This document shows, in pieces, positions 16,829 through 25,780 of a DNA stretch of 47,330 bases. Source of the DNA: Lachnoclostridium sp. UBA1308 (GTDB lineage Bacteria > Bacillota > Clostridia > Lachnospirales > Lachnospiraceae); assembly GCA_002307215.1 (NCBI GenBank), contig DBTU01000009.1, positions 1-47,330 on the forward strand, given 5' to 3'. Numbering within the stretch: the first letter of the stretch is position 1; each line of letters starts with the position of its first letter. The notes under the pieces were generated by a model. That model worked only from the letters and a program-made list of their open reading frames with translations, had not been told where the DNA came from and did no database searches. A program made the position numbers and the translations under genes.

Positions 16829-17776
16829 TTGAAAAACACATGTATTGTCACACTAGCTCCCCTGTGCCGCCTTCGGCGGCTCTTAAATCAGGGGTGTGAA
16901 ATTGTTCTTTATTTCACACTAATATGCTTTATTTTATTTGCGGCAGCATGTAAGAAGTCAGAGGATGGCTTTAGAATTTATGAAGAAGTTCCGGATACGG
17001 TGGAATGTATCAGCAATGTGATATATGGACAAGTGGGGGACACATCCCTCAAAATGGATATTCTGAGTCCCTATCATCAAACATCAGACTCATTACCGGT
17101 TATTTTGTTTATACATGGAGGAAACTGGTCAGGCGGCAGTAAGGAGGATAATCTCGGAATGCTTTCCGGTTACGCCGAGAGTGGTTATTTATGTGCCAGC
17201 ATAGACTACCGTTTAAGTGATGAAGCAATATTTCCGGCACAGATTGAAGATTGTAAAGCAGCTATTCGTTTCTTAAGAGCTAATGCAGAAAAGTATAACA
17301 TTGATACGAATCATATCGGAGTATGGGGAAGTTCTGCAGGTGGACATCTAGCGGCACTTATGGGAGCTTCCAATCGTGTCACTGAACTTGAAGGAGTGGG
17401 TAATGAGAACTATTCCAGTGAGGTCCAAGCCTGTTGTGACTGGTATGGCTCACTTGATTTTAGATCAATGATAACTAAAAATGATGACGGGGTAGCAAAA
17501 CTATTGGGAGGTCCTCCACAACAGAATTTAAAACTTGCTGCAGCAGCCAGTCCAATTGTTTATATCAATAAATATAGTGCACCTACTCTGGTGATGATCG
17601 GAAATCGGGATCCGGGGTATAAAAATTATTATAAATATGGGAAGATTTATTGTAAATCCTTAAAGAATTTAGGTATATATTCAAAGCTAAAGATCATCAA
17701 AGGTGCCGGACATGGCTTTTCAGATTTAAGTGAATATAAGACGGTTAAGAAGTTTTTTGATAAGCAGCTAAAGTGA
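16829..17776 (+). CDS. lipoprotein alpha/beta hydrolase (esterase/lipase family)
   Basis: A 315-residue membrane-anchored esterase. The signal segment ends in the lipobox LFAAAC (Cys about residue 41). The hydrolase domain has the oxyanion motif FIHGGNWSGG, nucleophile elbow GVWGSSAGGH, an Asp in VMIGNRDPGY and His in GAGHGFSD, so the full triad is present. It belongs to the BD-FAE/HSL-type family. TTG at 16829 is chosen because AAAGGAGAG lies just upstream; the frame extends 7 codons further without support. The signal region contains an odd in-frame GC-rich palindrome (16857-16900), giving an unusually long n-region. It heads the operon with the ABC transporter and may deacylate a lipid or peptide substrate. 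Confidence 0.82.
   Translation: MKNTCIVTLAPLCRLRRLLNQGCEIVLYFTLICFILFAAACKKSEDGFRIYEEVPDTVECISNVIYGQVGDTSLKMDILSPYHQTSDSLPVILFIHGGNWSGGSKEDNLGMLSGYAESGYLCASIDYRLSDEAIFPAQIEDCKAAIRFLRANAEKYNIDTNHIGVWGSSAGGHLAALMGASNRVTELEGVGNENYSSEVQACCDWYGSLDFRSMITKNDDGVAKLLGGPPQQNLKLAAAASPIVYINKYSAPTLVMIGNRDPGYKNYYKYGKIYCKSLKNLGIYSKLKIIKGAGHGFSDLSEYKTVKKFFDKQLK
16857..16898 (+). repeat. GC-rich nested palindrome inside the signal-peptide codons
   Basis: Outer arms CCCCTG/CAGGGG enclose the perfect stem GCCGCC-TTC-GGCGGC. The GC content is far above the surrounding AT-rich gene and the insert keeps the frame. It resembles a small REP-like unit. A similar stem, GTCGCC-TTG-GGCGAC, is found at 40476-40490. Confidence 0.6.
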
Positions 17777-17797
17777 GATTAATGGAAAGGAGCTTTT

Positions 17798-18718
17798 ATG
17801 GAATATGTATTAAGAACTCATGATTTAGTCAAAAAGTATGATAATAAGATAGTAGTTGATCATCTAAACCTCAACGTCAAAAAAGGAGAAATATACGGTT
17901 TTATTGGTAAGAATGGAGCCGGTAAGTCAACCTCCATTAAAATGATTCTGGGATTAATAAAGCCTTTGGAAGGAACAATAGAGATTTTTGGTGAAACCAT
18001 AAAGCCTAGACAGTATAAGCATTATGAGAGAATAGGGTCTATTGTTGATGTTGCCGGGTTTTATCCAAATTTGACCGCGATTGAAAATCTGGAAATTCAT
18101 CGTTTGCTTATGGGTATACCGGATAAGAAGTGTATCAATTCTTGTATTGAGGTAGTTGGATTAAATAAGGAAACTAGTAAAAAGGTTAAAGATTATTCCC
18201 TTGGTATGAAACAGAGATTGGGTATAGCAAGAGCATTGTTATATCAGCCTGAATTACTTATTCTAGATGAACCTACAAACGGATTGGATCCTGTCGGCAT
18301 GAAAGAAATCAGAGAGCTGATCCTGCGTCTGTCGAAAAGAAGTCAAATGACGATATTTCTATCCACACATATCTTAAGTGAGGTACAGCAGATTTCATCA
18401 ACCATTGGCATTATACATAAAGGTGTATTAATTGAAGAAATATGTTTTGAAGATTTTCAAAAAAAGAACAGTCAATTTATTCAGTTGAAGGTGGTAAATG
18501 ACAGGATGGCCGCTTATGTGCTGGAAAAGGAACTAAATATTATAGATTATTCTGTTGTTGAACCCGGCGTAATCCGAATTTATGATGTCATAGAGGACAC
18601 ATCATACCTCAATAGAAAGTTAATTGAAAATGGCATCGACTTTAAAGAATCTGTCACTATGAAGAATTCGTTGGAGGACTATTTTGTAAACCTGACAGGA
18701 GGAGAGATAAATGGTTAA
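17798..18718 (+). CDS. ABC transporter ATP-binding protein (BcrA-like)
   Basis: A 306-residue ATPase of the BcrA/drug-lantibiotic export group. Walker A GKNGAGKST at 37-45, Q-loop region, signature YSLGMKQRLGIARAL, Walker B LLILDEPTNGLDP, and H-loop LSTHILSEVQQ. The last 90 residues form the extension typical of BcrA-type proteins. RBS AAAGGAG precedes ATG 17798. It overlaps the permease gene by 8 nt. Together with the permease it should form a homodimeric-type ABC-2 exporter protecting against a membrane-active peptide. The upstream two-component system supports that role. Confidence 0.9.
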   Translation: MEYVLRTHDLVKKYDNKIVVDHLNLNVKKGEIYGFIGKNGAGKSTSIKMILGLIKPLEGTIEIFGETIKPRQYKHYERIGSIVDVAGFYPNLTAIENLEIHRLLMGIPDKKCINSCIEVVGLNKETSKKVKDYSLGMKQRLGIARALLYQPELLILDEPTNGLDPVGMKEIRELILRLSKRSQMTIFLSTHILSEVQQISSTIGIIHKGVLIEEICFEDFQKKNSQFIQLKVVNDRMAAYVLEKELNIIDYSVVEPGVIRIYDVIEDTSYLNRKLIENGIDFKESVTMKNSLEDYFVNLTGGEING

Positions 18719-19484
18719 TATTTTATTAGCTGAAATATTAAAATTAAAGAGATCCAAAATATTGCTTCTTATTCCGCTTGGAGGACTGATACCTGTTTTG
18801 CTAATGCTGCTGGTATATATGGACAGCCAGGCAAGCAGTATAATAAAAACATATGTTTTTGGGTGGGAATATTTCCTTGATGTTACATTGTACTATGCTA
18901 ATATTACATGTCCTGCCTTTTTCGCTATATTAGCAGGATATATTTTTACAAGAGAATATCAGCTGCTAACTATCAATTCCTTATTTACCTACTCATTTTC
19001 AAGAATGAAAATTTTCACTGCTAAAATGATAATAATTATTATATTAATGACTGTAACGTTCCTGCTGACCATATTCTTTACCATGATTTTTGGCCTTCTT
19101 TTGACGAAAAATCGATTACTTCCGGATACACTACTTGATTTTGTGAAGATAAATATAGAAATGGTGTTTATTAATATATTATTGATTTTTCTTGCAGTAT
19201 TAGTAAGTATCCTTGTTAAAAATATAATTGCGCCTATCGTTCTTGGGATTATATATATTTTCGGTTATGCTGTATTGAATAGATCCTTTAGTGTATATGT
19301 TCCGAGCTGTTTGTCCAGCCTGTTTGCCACGTACTTTACCTCGCAGTTAGGTAAAAATCATCCGGTTATGACTCATTTCGAATTACTACCTGATATCGGA
19401 ACAGCTTTCCATACATTAATTATTGTGTCATCCGTGTCTTTTATAGCATGTATCATTTATTACAGATATAGTGATGTTGGTTAG
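18711..19484 (+). CDS. ABC-2-type permease (BcrB-like)
   Basis: A 257-residue integral membrane protein with about six TM segments: a first helix at residues 17-35, others near 55-75, 105-130, 145-170, 175-195 and 230-250. It starts MVNILLAEILKLKRSKILLL, the usual cytoplasmic entry of bacitracin/lantibiotic immunity permeases. It overlaps the ATPase by 8 nt and is followed 11 nt later by the Ntn-like gene. No catalytic motif is expected. The partner assignment rests on the overlap. Confidence 0.85.
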   Translation: MVNILLAEILKLKRSKILLLIPLGGLIPVLLMLLVYMDSQASSIIKTYVFGWEYFLDVTLYYANITCPAFFAILAGYIFTREYQLLTINSLFTYSFSRMKIFTAKMIIIIILMTVTFLLTIFFTMIFGLLLTKNRLLPDTLLDFVKINIEMVFINILLIFLAVLVSILVKNIIAPIVLGIIYIFGYAVLNRSFSVYVPSCLSSLFATYFTSQLGKNHPVMTHFELLPDIGTAFHTLIIVSSVSFIACIIYYRYSDVG

Positions 19485-19495
19485 GGGGCGATAAA

Positions 19496-20503
19496 ATGAA
19501 AAAATTAATAAGTATTCTTTTCCTTATTATATTAGCTTCCATATTCAATTATTCAGAGTCATATGCAAGTACAAGTTTTGCAGTAAATGCAGATATACCT
19601 CTCTATGGAGTTAATTTTGATTTAAATGATACGAATATAATTTTTCGTGTTTTAGATAACAACAATACAAAGGTTTTTTATGTTCAGTATAATGGCTATT
19701 TATGCGAAGAAATGAATGGATATTTACCCATCGTTGCGATGAATGATAAAGGCTTTTTCATTTCCTGCCAAATTCAAAGTCCTGCCGCGACCTATACAAT
19801 TGACCAGACGATTCAAACAATAGAGATAGGCTCTTTAGCGGTTGATGTAGTAGCAGACTACAGCCGCATTGATGACGTTATTGATTATATAGGCGGTCAG
19901 TTACCGATTAACAGTGAAGCCTCACTTCATAGTCTGTTTGCTGATTTGACAGGAGCTACACTTATCATTGAAGCTGGGAATGTGGCAGAAAAGAGAAATG
20001 AAAATTTTACATTAATGACAGATTTGCCTCTTAACATAGAAGAAAACAAGTATTCCGGTACCATATCGGAAGAGGAAAAAGAAAGCTATGTTTTGACATA
20101 TAACCGTCTCCTGAAAGATGTTAAGGATATTAATGTTGATAAGGCATTTGCGATACTGGAGAGCTCATCGCAGGAATGGAGAGGTGGAGGAACCCAATGC
20201 TCTATGGTATTTGATCCGGAATACGGAGAGGTTTACTTGGCTTTAAACAGGGATTATACAAAGATTTGGAAGGTTTCACTGGCACAATCGAGAATTGAGA
20301 CTTGGAAAGGCTTCACTAAACAAACAACTGCTTATATTGGAGAAGGCATTACTTCAGAAGAAATTCTTCATCCGGATAGCTTTCTTGAAAAATATGGGTT
20401 ATATATGGCAGTCATTGCCGTTATTATGGTATGGATCATCATAGGCAGCATAGTAAGACGAAAAAGAATTAGAGCCTTTAAGCCAAAAGAAATGGAATGG
20501 TAA
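19496..20503 (+). CDS. membrane-anchored Ntn-hydrolase-like protein (C45/CBAH type) with predicted N-terminal Ser
   Basis: A 335-residue protein with a Sec signal (residues 1-24), a lumenal domain, and a C-terminal TM helix (about 302-322) followed by a basic tail (RRKRIRAFK). The mature start after SYA would be STSFAVNADIPLYGVNFD, aligned with the CTxF...GRNxDW start of choloylglycine/penicillin-V-acylase-type hydrolases. MNDKGFF and the late CSMVFDPEYGEVYLALNRD also fit this fold. The nucleophilic Cys is replaced by Ser (or Thr). It is the last gene of the transporter operon. It may hydrolyse an amide bond of a peptide antibiotic or lipid outside the cell, or be catalytically dead. Confidence 0.6.
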   Translation: MKKLISILFLIILASIFNYSESYASTSFAVNADIPLYGVNFDLNDTNIIFRVLDNNNTKVFYVQYNGYLCEEMNGYLPIVAMNDKGFFISCQIQSPAATYTIDQTIQTIEIGSLAVDVVADYSRIDDVIDYIGGQLPINSEASLHSLFADLTGATLIIEAGNVAEKRNENFTLMTDLPLNIEENKYSGTISEEEKESYVLTYNRLLKDVKDINVDKAFAILESSSQEWRGGGTQCSMVFDPEYGEVYLALNRDYTKIWKVSLAQSRIETWKGFTKQTTAYIGEGITSEEILHPDSFLEKYGLYMAVIAVIMVWIIIGSIVRRKRIRAFKPKEMEW

Positions 20504-20566
20504 GAATATAGATTATTTTGAAACCAGAAGAAACAGAGACAACATAAATCTTGAGTTTGGAAGCTA

Positions 20567-20606
20567 AAACGGTCTAGAGCCTTTATTTATAAGCTTTAGA
20601 CCGTTT
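20567..20606. terminator. hairpin between convergent genes
   Basis: AAACGGTCTA-GAGC and GCTT-TAGACCGTTT form a 14-bp stem with one mismatch. It ends the esterase-ABC operon and faces the minus-strand gene ending at 20625. A-rich and T-rich flanks are modest. Confidence 0.7.
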
Positions 20607-20624
20607 CGTCTGCCTGTGATATCA

Positions 20625-21131
20625 TTATTTTGGATCATATAACGCGTTCTTCATGAAGTAGTCGTGCTGCTCACTGATAAGTTTATTGATTTCGTTGACA
20701 TCAGACAACGAAACATTGGGTATTTCCAATACAAATGCACCGCATGCAGCCTTGCTTTCTCCATTGGGAAACGTATAGGTATAAACAAATTTATCGCCCT
20801 TACAATAACCACATTCCCCGCATTTTGCAAGGCGGTTATTGCTTGATAAAATCCTATCACGGATGACATCGGCGAATTTATCCGAGTAATTAATACACGA
20901 CGAAAAACGCAATCCAAAAAATGCTTTTCCACCCCCCTCTCGGACGCCGAACCTTGCTAATACTCGATTATGAGCAAGGTTATTAAATGAAAGAATAAAC
21001 CCCTTTGTCCGTTTCCTCATCGGAGTGTAATCCAATTCAATCAATGTTTCGATGATAGGTTGATAGACTAATTTCTCCTCGTTGCTTATCATCTCATAAA
21101 ATTCAAGAATAAATTCTTCCCATTTCTTCAT
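20625..21131 (-). CDS. Cys-rich hypothetical protein
   Basis: A 168-residue soluble protein. The N-terminal half is helical and charged (KKWEEFILEFYEMISNEEK). The C-terminal half has LAKCGECGYCKGDKFVYTY and CGAFVLEIPNV, with four Cys likely to bind one metal ion. FFGLRFSSC and KFADVIRDRI are conserved-looking. I know related unannotated proteins in Firmicutes but no function. ATG at 21131 is used because AAGGAGG lies 8 nt upstream; the frame runs to 21176. It lies 50 nt after the AraC-GyrI gene on the same strand and is probably co-transcribed. Confidence 0.75.
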   Translation of the reverse strand: MKKWEEFILEFYEMISNEEKLVYQPIIETLIELDYTPMRKRTKGFILSFNNLAHNRVLARFGVREGGGKAFFGLRFSSCINYSDKFADVIRDRILSSNNRLAKCGECGYCKGDKFVYTYTFPNGESKAACGAFVLEIPNVSLSDVNEINKLISEQHDYFMKNALYDPK

Positions 21132-21181
21132 TTGTGCGCCTCCTTGGATTGATATTCGTAATATAGCGGTGCGCATACTCT

Positions 21182-22648
21182 CTACAGCTCAGTGCTAAAC
21201 ATATAAGCAGTGCTGTATTTGTCGCATCCGTCAAGAAACACTTCCGCAGTCCAATATTTATCCGGATACGGAATTTGTATACCTTGGCCAAGCATAATGT
21301 TTCTGGTGACATCGTACATGGCATCACAGTCATAGCCCTCGCGTTTGTGCATAGCGTTCATATCGCCGGAGAAAGTGGCATATGCAAACTGGGAACAGAA
21401 CGGCGGGCCTGCCTTGCCATCGATCTGTGGCACGAAATCGAAATAGATAAATCCTTCCGGCACAGGGGTGTCTGCACTCATAAACCGACCCCAAAAACCA
21501 TGCCACGGACCAACATCCACACATTGCCCGTAATGGTGCATCAACAAAACATCATAGTCAAAGTCCAATTTATGTTCATTCAGGGTGTCCAGAATGCTGA
21601 AAAGCTTCTTGCGAACCTCCATATTGGCCAAGTCATCACCTTCGCGCCCGACAAAGCGCATGGCAGACATTTTTTTGTATTCAAAGCTGTCCACTTTGAA
21701 GTCCTTTTGTTGCCTCTCAGCCACATCCGGCATAAACAGCGCCCACTGTACCCCGGCGTCACAGTCCTTTAAGTAATTGATATATCCAAATAAATCTACA
21801 TTATCAGTACCTGTAGGGCCTGTTTTATTTCCTGCAATTTGCTCCCGTATGCCACGCTCCATCATAGTAGAAAAGTCAGCAAACACTTTGGCAACCACTT
21901 CATGTAACCGCTTGTCATGAGCCAGCCCCGACAACTCGTCATCAAATCGGTCCAATGCCTTGAACACCGCTGCGTTAACTACACCGGACTGCTCTAATTC
22001 TGACAAGTACACCCGAAGCTGCGTATTCTGTTCTTTGAACCGCGCCAACACGCCCTGCATCAGTATTTGCTCGTTTTCGGCGAGTTTTTCATCACTCCAT
22101 TGGGAATCGTCCAGCACCCATTCGGTCAACGCATCAAAAACGCTCGGATTCTGCCCCCTCGCTTTAGCCGCCCAGCTAACAATCCTGTTGTATTTTTCGG
22201 TATCCGTCAGTTTCTCGCCCTTTTGCCCTTCGATGTCGCTCCAATAAAATTCGTCAATCAGTTTACGTGACATATCAAATCCTCCTTGAATGGTAACGTT
22301 AAAGTACAGCGGATGAAACAGCTTAACCTTTCTCCGCTGTACTTTCGATGGAGGCACTCCGTGAAACCGTGTAAACGCCTTGGAAAAACTTTCTTGCGTA
22401 TCATATTGATACCGCATAGCCACATCAATGATTCTGCTGTTTGATTGCAACAAATCTTGTGCAGCTAAACTCATTCGTCTATTGCGAATGTATTCACCAA
22501 TGGTCATACCCATTACCAAATGGAAAACAAGCTGAAAATGAGAGCTTGATGTATAGGATTGGCACGCTAATTCGTCTATGTTAATATCTTCGGTCAAGTG
22601 CTTTTCGATGTAATCAATAGCTTTTGACAGGCATTGTATCCAGTTCAT
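21182..22648 (-). CDS. AraC-type regulator fused to a GyrI-like effector domain
   Basis: A 488-residue protein. The AraC HTH pair is at the N-terminus (residues 8-108: INIDELACQSYTSSSHFQLV, IIDVAMRYQYDTQESFSKAF, then HGVPPSKVQR). A central helical region of about 200 residues is followed by a C-terminal GyrI/Rob-like ligand domain (about 325-488: YKKMSAMRFVGREG, YATFSGDMNAMHK, YWTAEVFLDG). This order (DNA binding first, SOUL/GyrI last) matches multidrug-sensing AraC proteins. The middle domain is longer than in Rob. RBS AAAGGAGG before 22648. The likely target is its own operon with the Cys-rich protein. GC is above the local mean. Confidence 0.85.
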   Translation of the reverse strand: MNWIQCLSKAIDYIEKHLTEDINIDELACQSYTSSSHFQLVFHLVMGMTIGEYIRNRRMSLAAQDLLQSNSRIIDVAMRYQYDTQESFSKAFTRFHGVPPSKVQRRKVKLFHPLYFNVTIQGGFDMSRKLIDEFYWSDIEGQKGEKLTDTEKYNRIVSWAAKARGQNPSVFDALTEWVLDDSQWSDEKLAENEQILMQGVLARFKEQNTQLRVYLSELEQSGVVNAAVFKALDRFDDELSGLAHDKRLHEVVAKVFADFSTMMERGIREQIAGNKTGPTGTDNVDLFGYINYLKDCDAGVQWALFMPDVAERQQKDFKVDSFEYKKMSAMRFVGREGDDLANMEVRKKLFSILDTLNEHKLDFDYDVLLMHHYGQCVDVGPWHGFWGRFMSADTPVPEGFIYFDFVPQIDGKAGPPFCSQFAYATFSGDMNAMHKREGYDCDAMYDVTRNIMLGQGIQIPYPDKYWTAEVFLDGCDKYSTAYMFSTEL

Positions 22649-22759
22649 AGAAAACCTCCTTTCAAGGAATATTTTATAATAACATGACCCCGAAAGTCAT
22701 GTCTCAAAATATGATGTTTTGTCATCTCTGTAGATTATGCTTAAACATACGTAGGGCGT

Positions 22760-23299
22760 TTACTTAGTTACAGTAATCGTACCTTCCTCGCCGTTCAAAA
22801 TAACATTATCGCCTGTTTCTAAAACATCAAATGCATTGCTTACATAATAAATTGCTGGTATGTTCATTTCACGTGTGATAATTCCCATGTGGTCAAAAGG
22901 TGAGCCACCGGTTACAATCAATCCAATTTAGATTTACAAATGATTCAAAAACACCTGCCATGCTTGTTTTGCTCTGGTCTTCGCAATTAGCAGAGGAACG
23001 CACAACGAATTTACGATTTAAATCAAGACCGCAATCTGCTATTGCATTCATAATTTCGGTTTCTTGTGTTGCATTAAATCGAGAATCATATATAAATGTT
23101 TGTATGTCGATGTTTTTAGCATAATAATCTGTTGAAGAGTACGGGAAACTGATATTTTTTATATACGTATCAAAAACTCTAAGGATAATGCAAATCCTTT
23201 CGGAACATAAAAATTATTGATTAATTGCCCCAATACATACGCTTTATTACCATAGAGCATTGCATCACAGCTAGCTAAGTTACAACTTTGTTTATTCAT
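22760..23299 (-). pseudogene. PEP-synthase/PPDK-like gene with internal deletion and frameshifts
   Basis: From ATG 23299 the frame reads MNKQSCNLASCDAMLYGNKA and FYVPKGFALS, shifts frame near 23185, and continues KFVVRSSANCEDQSKTSMAG and ESFVNLNW (the PPDK ATP-grasp VRSSA..ED..AG..ES signature). Another shift near 22920 joins directly to GGSPFDHMGIITREMNIPAI and DVLETGDNVILNGEEGTI, the mobile phosphohistidine/swivel domain. The catalytic part between the two is missing, and the His-bearing TxHxG segment is altered to FDHMG. A working PEP-utilising enzyme would be several times longer. This is a shrunken, dead copy. Confidence 0.8.
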
Positions 23300-23612
23300 T
23301 TAAGTTATCCCCCCATTCATTTTTAGTACTTTAAAAACACCGGACTTTTCGTTGATTGTATTGAAGGTTATGGCTTCGAGACTCCGTATATTTTATATCT
23401 ATATTATACCATTTTTGAGTGATTTTCGATATGTTTTTGATGAATATAAAAGTCTGAAAAACGCTGATTTTAAGCACATTTCAAGGCATTTTTTCGTCGT
23501 AATCACAACGACTAAAAGTGGGTATTTTCTACATTTATTTCTACCGGGTGAAGTGCTTTTTGAGGCTCTACGAAAAGATTAAATTCGTAATTAAATATTA
23601 ATATATAAATAG
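23300..23612. other. 313-bp stretch without a convincing gene
   Basis: AT-rich DNA with a 76-codon open frame (23352-23582, plus) that lacks an RBS and known motifs. It probably holds the upstream region of the dead PPDK-like gene and old debris. Nothing else is seen. Confidence 0.4.
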
Positions 23613-23653
23613 AAAAAAGCAACACATAGTATATTAAAACTATTGTCGCTTTT
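23613..23653 (-). terminator. terminator of the DUF5050 lipoprotein gene
   Basis: On the minus strand AAAAGCGACAATAGT and ACTATGTGTTGCTTTT pair with a small bulge, followed by TTC and T-rich DNA. Confidence 0.65.
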
Positions 23654-23666
23654 CCATTTTTATCAA

Positions 23667-25421
23667 TCAATTCAGCCATTGGTCAGCCTGATGACCTCCA
23701 TACCCATACCAACGCGGATTATCCAACTGCCAAAGCTCGTCGTTGATATAACCTGCGACGTACAGTGCGTCCTCAAAGTCGTCTGCCTGTATAGCATCAT
23801 CCCGAACGATTTTCATTTTCCCATTTACAAGCTCCTGCTCTGTAAAATTATAACTACCATCATTCACCGATTCATAATAAGCCAAACTGAATGTAATCAC
23901 GAACTCACCGTCAATAAACTGATAAATATCCCACTCATGGTTGCCTGCGCCGGAGCCTCCGGTTGAGTAAATATATTTTTTCTCCGGGTCAAGACCAGGA
24001 TTGCAAATGTCAGAAAACGATTTGGATTTGACAAACGACGATGTTTCCGGGTTCCATAGCCAACAATCATACCAAGTATTTGAATGTGCGCCGCCAAAAG
24101 TATTTAAGATAATCACATCTTTATAACCATCAAAATCTACATCTACAACATGCAGACCCATGGTATCCATCATTTGATTATAGACAGCGTTTCCAATCAC
24201 TTCATCAAGTACAGTCTGCGAAAAGTCCGCCGAGAGGATGGAAATTCCATTTTCATCATAGACCTTCAAACCCATAACATAGCCATACTCCCATTCGACC
24301 GCACTCTGCGTCAGCCCCGTAGCCACAAAACGGTATTCCGGCATATCTTCATGAAGACGAGCATTGATTTCATAGATCATATTGTTGTATTCAACGCTGT
24401 TTAATTCCGTTAAAATCTGTTTGTCACTGCCATCTATGTTCATGGAATAAAGCTTCGCTCCGGTTATCTTATAATAGATCCGGCTATCTGAAGCGATGAG
24501 CCAGTCCACGTTATCATCGGACAGGAGTTTCCTATCTCCGCCGTCCGCATTTATGCTGTAGATTTTCTCCTCATTTTCATTTATGTAATAAATCAGGTCA
24601 TCCACCACATTTATGCTTAACGCATAATCATCGTTCAGTTTGTGCCTGTCGCTGCCGTCGGTTCTAATAGCATAAAGCTTGTAACCGTCCGCCTCATTGT
24701 TATAATAAACCCAGCCGTTCGCCACAATTAAAAGATACGGGCTGTCATCGGTCAACTTTATTCTGTCGGTTCCATCGGTATTTACGCTGTAGATACCCTT
24801 GATACCGCTAAAATCACCGGAATAATAAATCCGGTCACCGACCACATTCATATACAATGGATTGTCGTCATTCAATTTTTTATTGTCACTGCCATCGGTG
24901 TTCATGCTATAAAGCGCAAAGCCGTCATCTGTATTGCTATAATATATCTTGTCGCCGATGACATTAATACTCTCAGAAGCATCGTCGTTCAGTTTATGCA
25001 GATTGCTACCGTCGGTATTCATAACGTAGATTTTCATTCCATCGTTCCCGTCTTGGTAATAAATCCGGTCATCGGATACATAGAACCACGGCGTCCAATC
25101 ATTGATAAGTTTACGGTTATCACTGCCGTTAGTATTCATACTGTAAAGTGTTCCATTATCATAGCTGTTAGCATAATAGATCTTCTCGCCTTGTATCACA
25201 CAATCCACACAGTTATTTACAACCTTAGAGGCGATTACCGGGGTGCTTGACTGTGTGGCTTCCGATTCGGAAGTTGCAGCGGACGTTGACGGTTCGGCAT
25301 CGCCTGCTGCGATTGCCGGGGTATTAGTTACTACTTCCGCAAGTTTATCGCTTTGAGTTCCGCAACTGCAGAAACTCAGAATAGATAAGAGAACGGTAAA
25401 AACTATCAAATTTCTTTTCAT
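23667..25421 (-). CDS. lipoprotein with DUF5050 beta-propeller repeats and an XAC2610-like C-terminal domain
   Basis: A 584-residue secreted lipoprotein. The signal segment ends in the lipobox FCSC (Cys about 20). An Ala/Ser/Thr linker (30-65) is followed by about seven repeats of roughly 42 residues with the cores KIYYxNxxD and LYSMNTDGSDxxKLxDD (about 68-350); this is the DUF5050 propeller. The C-terminal part (about 355-584) has VDVDFDGYKDVIILNTFGG and YDCWLWNPETSSFV, typical of XAC2610/FG-GAP-like modules. It is anchored outside the cell and likely binds a ligand or partner; no enzyme motif. It has its own terminator and promoter region. Confidence 0.85.
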   Translation of the reverse strand: MKRNLIVFTVLLSILSFCSCGTQSDKLAEVVTNTPAIAAGDAEPSTSAATSESEATQSSTPVIASKVVNNCVDCVIQGEKIYYANSYDNGTLYSMNTNGSDNRKLINDWTPWFYVSDDRIYYQDGNDGMKIYVMNTDGSNLHKLNDDASESINVIGDKIYYSNTDDGFALYSMNTDGSDNKKLNDDNPLYMNVVGDRIYYSGDFSGIKGIYSVNTDGTDRIKLTDDSPYLLIVANGWVYYNNEADGYKLYAIRTDGSDRHKLNDDYALSINVVDDLIYYINENEEKIYSINADGGDRKLLSDDNVDWLIASDSRIYYKITGAKLYSMNIDGSDKQILTELNSVEYNNMIYEINARLHEDMPEYRFVATGLTQSAVEWEYGYVMGLKVYDENGISILSADFSQTVLDEVIGNAVYNQMMDTMGLHVVDVDFDGYKDVIILNTFGGAHSNTWYDCWLWNPETSSFVKSKSFSDICNPGLDPEKKYIYSTGGSGAGNHEWDIYQFIDGEFVITFSLAYYESVNDGSYNFTEQELVNGKMKIVRDDAIQADDFEDALYVAGYINDELWQLDNPRWYGYGGHQADQWLN

Positions 25422-25780
25422 ATCGGCTCCTTTTAATTGGATATCAATTGAACCATTCTCTGTCTTAATTTGTCGTTTTAAATATATTATATATCTTTTA
25501 ATATGCTATTTCCATATTAATCTATTTAAATGTGAACAATTTAATTGTTATTAATTTGAATATTAATGCATATCGTATAGCTACTCATGACTGTTCATAT
25601 TTGTGGATACGTAAGAATATTTACCTTTATATTTCGAGATTTTTCTTACATTTTTCTCATATATTAGTACAAATTGTAATATCATTATTGAAAAACTAAG
25701 GATTATGGTATAATAAGTAAAATATGATTCAGTCTAGATAAGCTATATTAAAATAAAAGAGAACTGAGGGATAAGAATTG
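25422..25780. other. 359-bp divergent intergenic region
   Basis: Very AT-rich DNA between the divergent lipoprotein and hydrolase genes. TATAAT at about 25711, preceded by TTGAAA 15-17 bp upstream, is a plausible plus-strand promoter. No other feature seen. Confidence 0.45.

Noticed and set aside
16857..16898. Intrinsic terminator within the esterase gene
   Set aside because: The strong stem is not followed by a T-run and the coding frame continues through it.
23352..23582. 76-codon plus-strand ORF
   Set aside because: No RBS, no motif, and composition like the surrounding noncoding DNA.
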